Source: Gymnopus androsaceus JB14 (Eukaryota; Basidiomycota; Agaricomycetes; Agaricales; Omphalotaceae). Taken from it: DNA of 64,000 nucleotides. The stretch is taken from the NCBI GenBank assembly GCA_009733575.1, contig ML769436.1:148010-212009 (forward strand). The letters are read 5' to 3'. Below the pieces are notes generated by a model. The model was not told where the DNA came from. It saw only the letters and a list, made by a program, of their open reading frames with translations, and did not search any database. Positions 60,713 to 64,000 of this stretch are shown piece by piece. Position 1 is the stretch's first letter. Each line of letters opens with the position of its first letter. Both the position numbers and the translations under genes were made by a program.

Positions 60713-61937
60713 ATGAGTGAGAATCAACCCCAATCGCAAGCCATCGCAATGCTCACTTTTCTCTTCAGACGCTGACTCTCTCGATGGTCGTTTATTGTTT
60801 GCAATCCCGAAGAAAGGTATCTTGAACTGGTTATTAGAAGAACATATGGATTTACTGGCTTGATTCCTAGGTAGACTGTATGAAAAATGCATGACAATCC
60901 TTGCTGGTTAGTTGTTTGGGCAACTTGCATCCCGAAACCCAGCTCATTCAATTTCAGGAGCGGACATTCAGTTCCGGAGGCACGCTCGATTGGACGTATG
61001 TCTTGTTCTAAACCACAAAATTGCTCTGTACGGTTCCAGAACACCCTTCCTTCGTTCCAGTCTAATATGATCTTGCTAGTGTCTTTCTCCCCGCATCTGA
61101 CATCCCAAGCTTTGTCGGAAAGGGTAACGTCGACCTCGGTATCACTGGACATGATGTTATTCTCGAATCCCGGATGCAAGAGCATGTCGTCGAAGAGCTC
61201 CGATTAGGATTCGGCAAATGTGCTCTTCAAGTCCAAGTTCCAGAAGCCGGGCCAATAAAGACAGTAGAAGATCTTGCAGGCAAACGGGTAGTTACAAGTT
61301 TTGAAGTGCTTGCTGGAGAATATTTCGATAAAGTGGACGAGCGCCTTCAACTTGACTGGAGACGCACGCACGCATATTGAGTATGTCGGTGGTAGTGTCG
61401 AAGCTGCTTGTTCGCTAGGACTGGCCGACGGAATCGGTGAGCAACCTGCTTCTGCGTTCTTTATTATACTGACTGTCTTCTCTTTCATAGTCGATCTCGT
61501 TGGTGAGTGGATATGTTATAATTTAGATTGGTGTACCTAAATCCCACTTAGAATCTGGAGACACGATGCGTGCGGCTGGCCTTCATGCGATTGCTACAGT
61601 GCTCGATACAGAAGCCGTTCTGATCAAGTCCCGAGCTCCCAAGCACGACGCAGCGCACGCCGATCTCATCAAAGTCATCACCAACCGCATACGGGGTGTT
61701 GTCGCTGCGAATAAATATGTTAGCTGCCAATACAACATCTCTCGAGACCGATTGGCCGCAGCTAGTAAAATCACTCCTGGTCACAAAGCCCCAACTATCA
61801 GTCCATTAGAAACAGACAACTGGGTTGCAGTTGGTGTTATGGTTGAAAAGAAGAAGATTGCCCAAATAATGGACGATCTAGTTGCAATCGGCGCCGAGGA
61901 TATACTTGTCTTCAATTTAGATAATTGTAGAGTATAG
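60713..61937 (+). CDS. HIS1: ATP phosphoribosyltransferase (first step of histidine synthesis), with an apparent frameshift
   Basis: Catalyses ATP + PRPP to phosphoribosyl-ATP in the cytosol. The coding part of exon 1 is only ATGA (60713-60716); an intron (60717-60768) joins it to NADSLDGRLLFAIPKKGRLYEKC. GADIQFRRHARLDVCLV, FLPASDIPSFVGKGNVDLGITGHD and AGKRVVTSFEVLAGEYFDK follow. EYVGGSVEAACSLGLADGI, VDLVESGDTMRAAGLHAI and the C-terminal regulatory domain DNWVAVGVMVEKKKIAQIMDDL complete it; stop 61937. VDLV comes from a 12-nt microexon (61491-61502). Near 61339-61345 the frame must slip by one base between FDKVDE and AFNLTGDART; no intron explains this. Because the rest is perfectly conserved, a sequence error is as likely as a mutation. 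Confidence 0.88.
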
Positions 61938-61977
61938 TACAATCACCACGAATGCATGTATATTGTACAAGGACAGT

Positions 61978-64000
61978 CTATTCAACAGATCTCTTCTTCG
62001 AGCTCTCGTAACATTCCAGTGTTATACTCGCCAAGAAACCAGGTATACAAGCCTCGGTTTCAATCCAGTATCGCATCATATCTGGTAGGTCTTGTGGCCC
62101 GCCCTCGCCCGTTGCTACAAGCTGCATGTTCATTCCGCCTGTCTCAGTCGGAGAATTGGATTTCAAGGTCTATCGAGCAACAAACCAGGTCAATCCAAGG
62201 TCAAGAATTAATGTTTATTACTGACCTTGTCTGGCCCAAATACAAAGCTAGCATTTAGGTCGAAAAGCGATGTGACACGGACTTGACCATTTGGATAAAA
62301 CGCGAGTTTTACACCCATGATGGACTCTATGGCTTCGCGGAATTCTGCCGATTTCGCTTTGAAAACCTATGGGATATCTCAGCAAGAAGAACGAGGAGTA
62401 AGCACGGATGTAATCACCTGCTGAAGTCTCAACAATCTCTTCTCTTTCTGTTTCAAGACATCCTCCAATTCTTCCTTCTCCTTGACGGCCAGATCCAAAC
62501 TTTCTCGAGGAACCAACGTTGCGGCAGGCTGCGATGTAGAATCAGCCTGCGCTTTCACAAGATCTACCTCTTTCAAAGCTTCCTCAACGTCTGCCAGCCT
62601 CTTCAATAATGCCTGATTCTCTCCCTTTAAGCGTTCGAGGACTGCAGTCCGGCCAGCCTCCCATTCGGCGTGTGGGTTGTCCTTCATTTCCAGCACACGA
62701 GTATTTGGAGGAATATGGCGCCCGCCTGCTATTTCTCCCCGGAGGTCAAAAAGAGTTTGTTCCACGGCGTCAAGGGCTGTATCGCAAAAGTGAGATATGG
62801 AAGGTCGTTGGATTGGTTGTTAAACTTGCCTTTCTCGAGCTCTGAGCTCTTCTCCTTCTCCTTCTCGTATTCCGCTTTCGTCTTTGCAAGGTCATCTACG
62901 AATTGTTGACTCGCCTTTTGTCCGCGTTGCTGAGCCTCTTTGACTTGCTTTAGAAGATTCTCTTGGGCCTCGGCCTCTCTCTCCCTTGATCGCTTTAGCT
63001 TTTCCAACAAGCCCTCGATTTCAGCGCGCAAATCTGCATTGGCGCGCTTTGCATCGGTGTAAAGTCCTTCGAGGTGCTGGACGCGGGATTCATGTACTGA
63101 CGCAAGAGCACTAGGATCAGTCTCAGACTGGGACTTGGAGTCGGAGGTAAGTTGAGCCTAACACCGTTGAGTAACAAGGAAAAGTCGATGAAATGAGTCG
63201 ACTCACTACTGCTGCTTCCAAGAACGCCAGTTCCTTCAAGGCCGTCTCCAATTCTTCTTCCTTTAACCGTAAGCGAATTCGTAGATTCGAAATCTACAAA
63301 GATGGAGATTAATGTAGATAAAAGTGAATGACTATGAATCCCTACCTCTACTCGTTCACTTTGCACCTCGACCTGAATTTCCGGTCTTCTAGCGAGGCCA
63401 CTCTCCTGCAGTGCATCCCTCTCCCTTTTGACTGCCGTGAGCTCTGCCAGAGCGGACCCATGTGCATCCAGTAAAGCAGCATGCTCTAGTCGTAAAGATG
63501 ACAGTTGGGACGTTGCCTGGACCGTGGGGTGATCATCTTCAGGCTCATCTTGATCAAGTTCAAGATGTATGGCCAGTGTAGATGGACTGAGAGGCAACTG
63601 CCCAGAGCTGCGTCTGGATGATGATGACCGTCGCACTTCCTCCATCTTCCGTACCAACTTTTCAATCTCCGCCTCCTTCATGCTCAGGCGACTCTCTAGT
63701 CCCCGTTTATCCTCCCTCAAAACCTCGACTGTGGCGTTACGTTCGCGGAGAGTAGAGTTTTCGCTTTTCAACACGATAAGATCAGCATTAAGCCGCGTGT
63801 TTGTGGATTCAAGTTGGCGGAGGTAGCTTGCCTGTCGTTTTAATTCGGCAGTGAGCAGTCTGTGATCTGCGTCGGGTGCAGAAGACGTGGATTGTGATAA
63901 TGAAGGTGCTGAAGTTGAGGAAGAGAGGTCAAAGCTAGATGCTACTCTCGCCTTGGCCGCATTCTTTTCTTCCTCGACTCTAGTCTCCAAAAACATTGCC
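61978..64000 (-). CDS. MAD1: Spindle assembly checkpoint protein Mad1 (5' end outside window)
   Basis: Coiled-coil protein that anchors Mad2 at nuclear pores and unattached kinetochores and is needed for the mitotic checkpoint. The visible part is nearly all heptad-type coiled coil (RQLESTNTRLNADLIVLKSE, LRERNATVEVLREDKRGLES, LEKLKRSREREAEAQENLL). The C-terminal half carries EKRLLRLQQ followed after an intron by VFKAKSAEFREAIESIMG and LAFYPNGQVRVTSLF. After another intron the end reads MMRYWIETEACIPGFLASITLECYE, the RWD-like C-terminal head of Mad1. Stop 61978. A Ser-rich insert lies near 63590-63630. Six introns seen. It converges with HIS1, with 40 bp between stop codons, so the 3' ends probably overlap. 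Confidence 0.88.

Overview
This window is nuclear DNA from a filamentous fungus, most likely an agaricomycete basidiomycete. Nearly every gene is cut by many short introns (about 45-75 nt, GT...AG with a CTNAC/CTAAT-like branch region). Intergenic gaps are short. The protein set is typically fungal: a fungal phytochrome, a Zn2Cys6 regulator, an Msb2-like mucin, a Sec14 protein, monocarboxylate-type MFS and multi-TM proteins of basidiomycete type. There is no sign of operons, CRISPR arrays or prokaryotic signals.

Layout. 0.2-1.3 kb: short-chain dehydrogenase (+). 1.6-7.4 kb: a complete hybrid histidine-kinase phytochrome (-). 7.5-10 kb: a relic of one secreted aspartic protease followed by an intact one (-). 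11.5-13.8 kb: flavin monooxygenase (+), then a decayed secreted-protein gene (-). 15-16.4 kb: kinase-like protein (+). 16.9-19.5 kb: serine-rich membrane protein with three 189-bp repeats (-). 19.5-21.7 kb: gene-poor, with inverted repeats. 21.7-23.8 kb: Zn2Cys6 transcription factor with a 13-nt microexon (+). 24.1-25.2 kb: methyltransferase pseudogene (+). 25.3-27.6 kb: small conserved protein (-), a short inverted-repeat element and a secreted PEBP-like protein (+). 28.4-35.9 kb: the cohesin loader Scc2/Mis4 (+). 36.4-39.9 kb: Sec14-like protein and MCT-type transporter (+). 40.4-42.8 kb: pseudogene of a medium-chain oxidoreductase, directly followed by a 588-bp MITE-like element. 43.3-44.7 kb: multi-TM protein (+). 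44.8-49.1 kb: mitochondrial SAM carrier (-) and DDM1/HELLS-type SNF2 ATPase (+), divergent across 69 bp. 49.5-51.3 kb: family III CoA-transferase (-). 51.9-55.7 kb: Msb2-like mucin sensor (-). 56.2-58.1 kb: ribosomal proteins uL23 and eL20 (-). 58.6-59.7 kb: degenerate gene (-). 60.7-61.9 kb: HIS1 (+), with a Gcn4-type site upstream. 62 kb to the end: MAD1 (-, its 5' end lies outside the window).

How the genes relate. There is no biosynthetic cluster. Housekeeping genes (SCC2, the remodeller, ribosomal proteins, HIS1, MAD1) alternate with sensory genes (phytochrome, Msb2-like) and with a patchy accessory fraction of secreted proteins, pseudogenes and small inverted-repeat elements. I did not find a clearly new multi-gene system. 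The most informative oddities are two near-identical introns inside one protease gene, microexons of 12 and 13 nt at conserved motifs, an apparent one-base frameshift in HIS1, a GC-AG intron in the FAD motif of the monooxygenase, MITE-like elements next to pseudogenes, and the shared promoter of the SAM carrier and a chromatin remodeller. All exon boundaries were read by eye and need transcript support.
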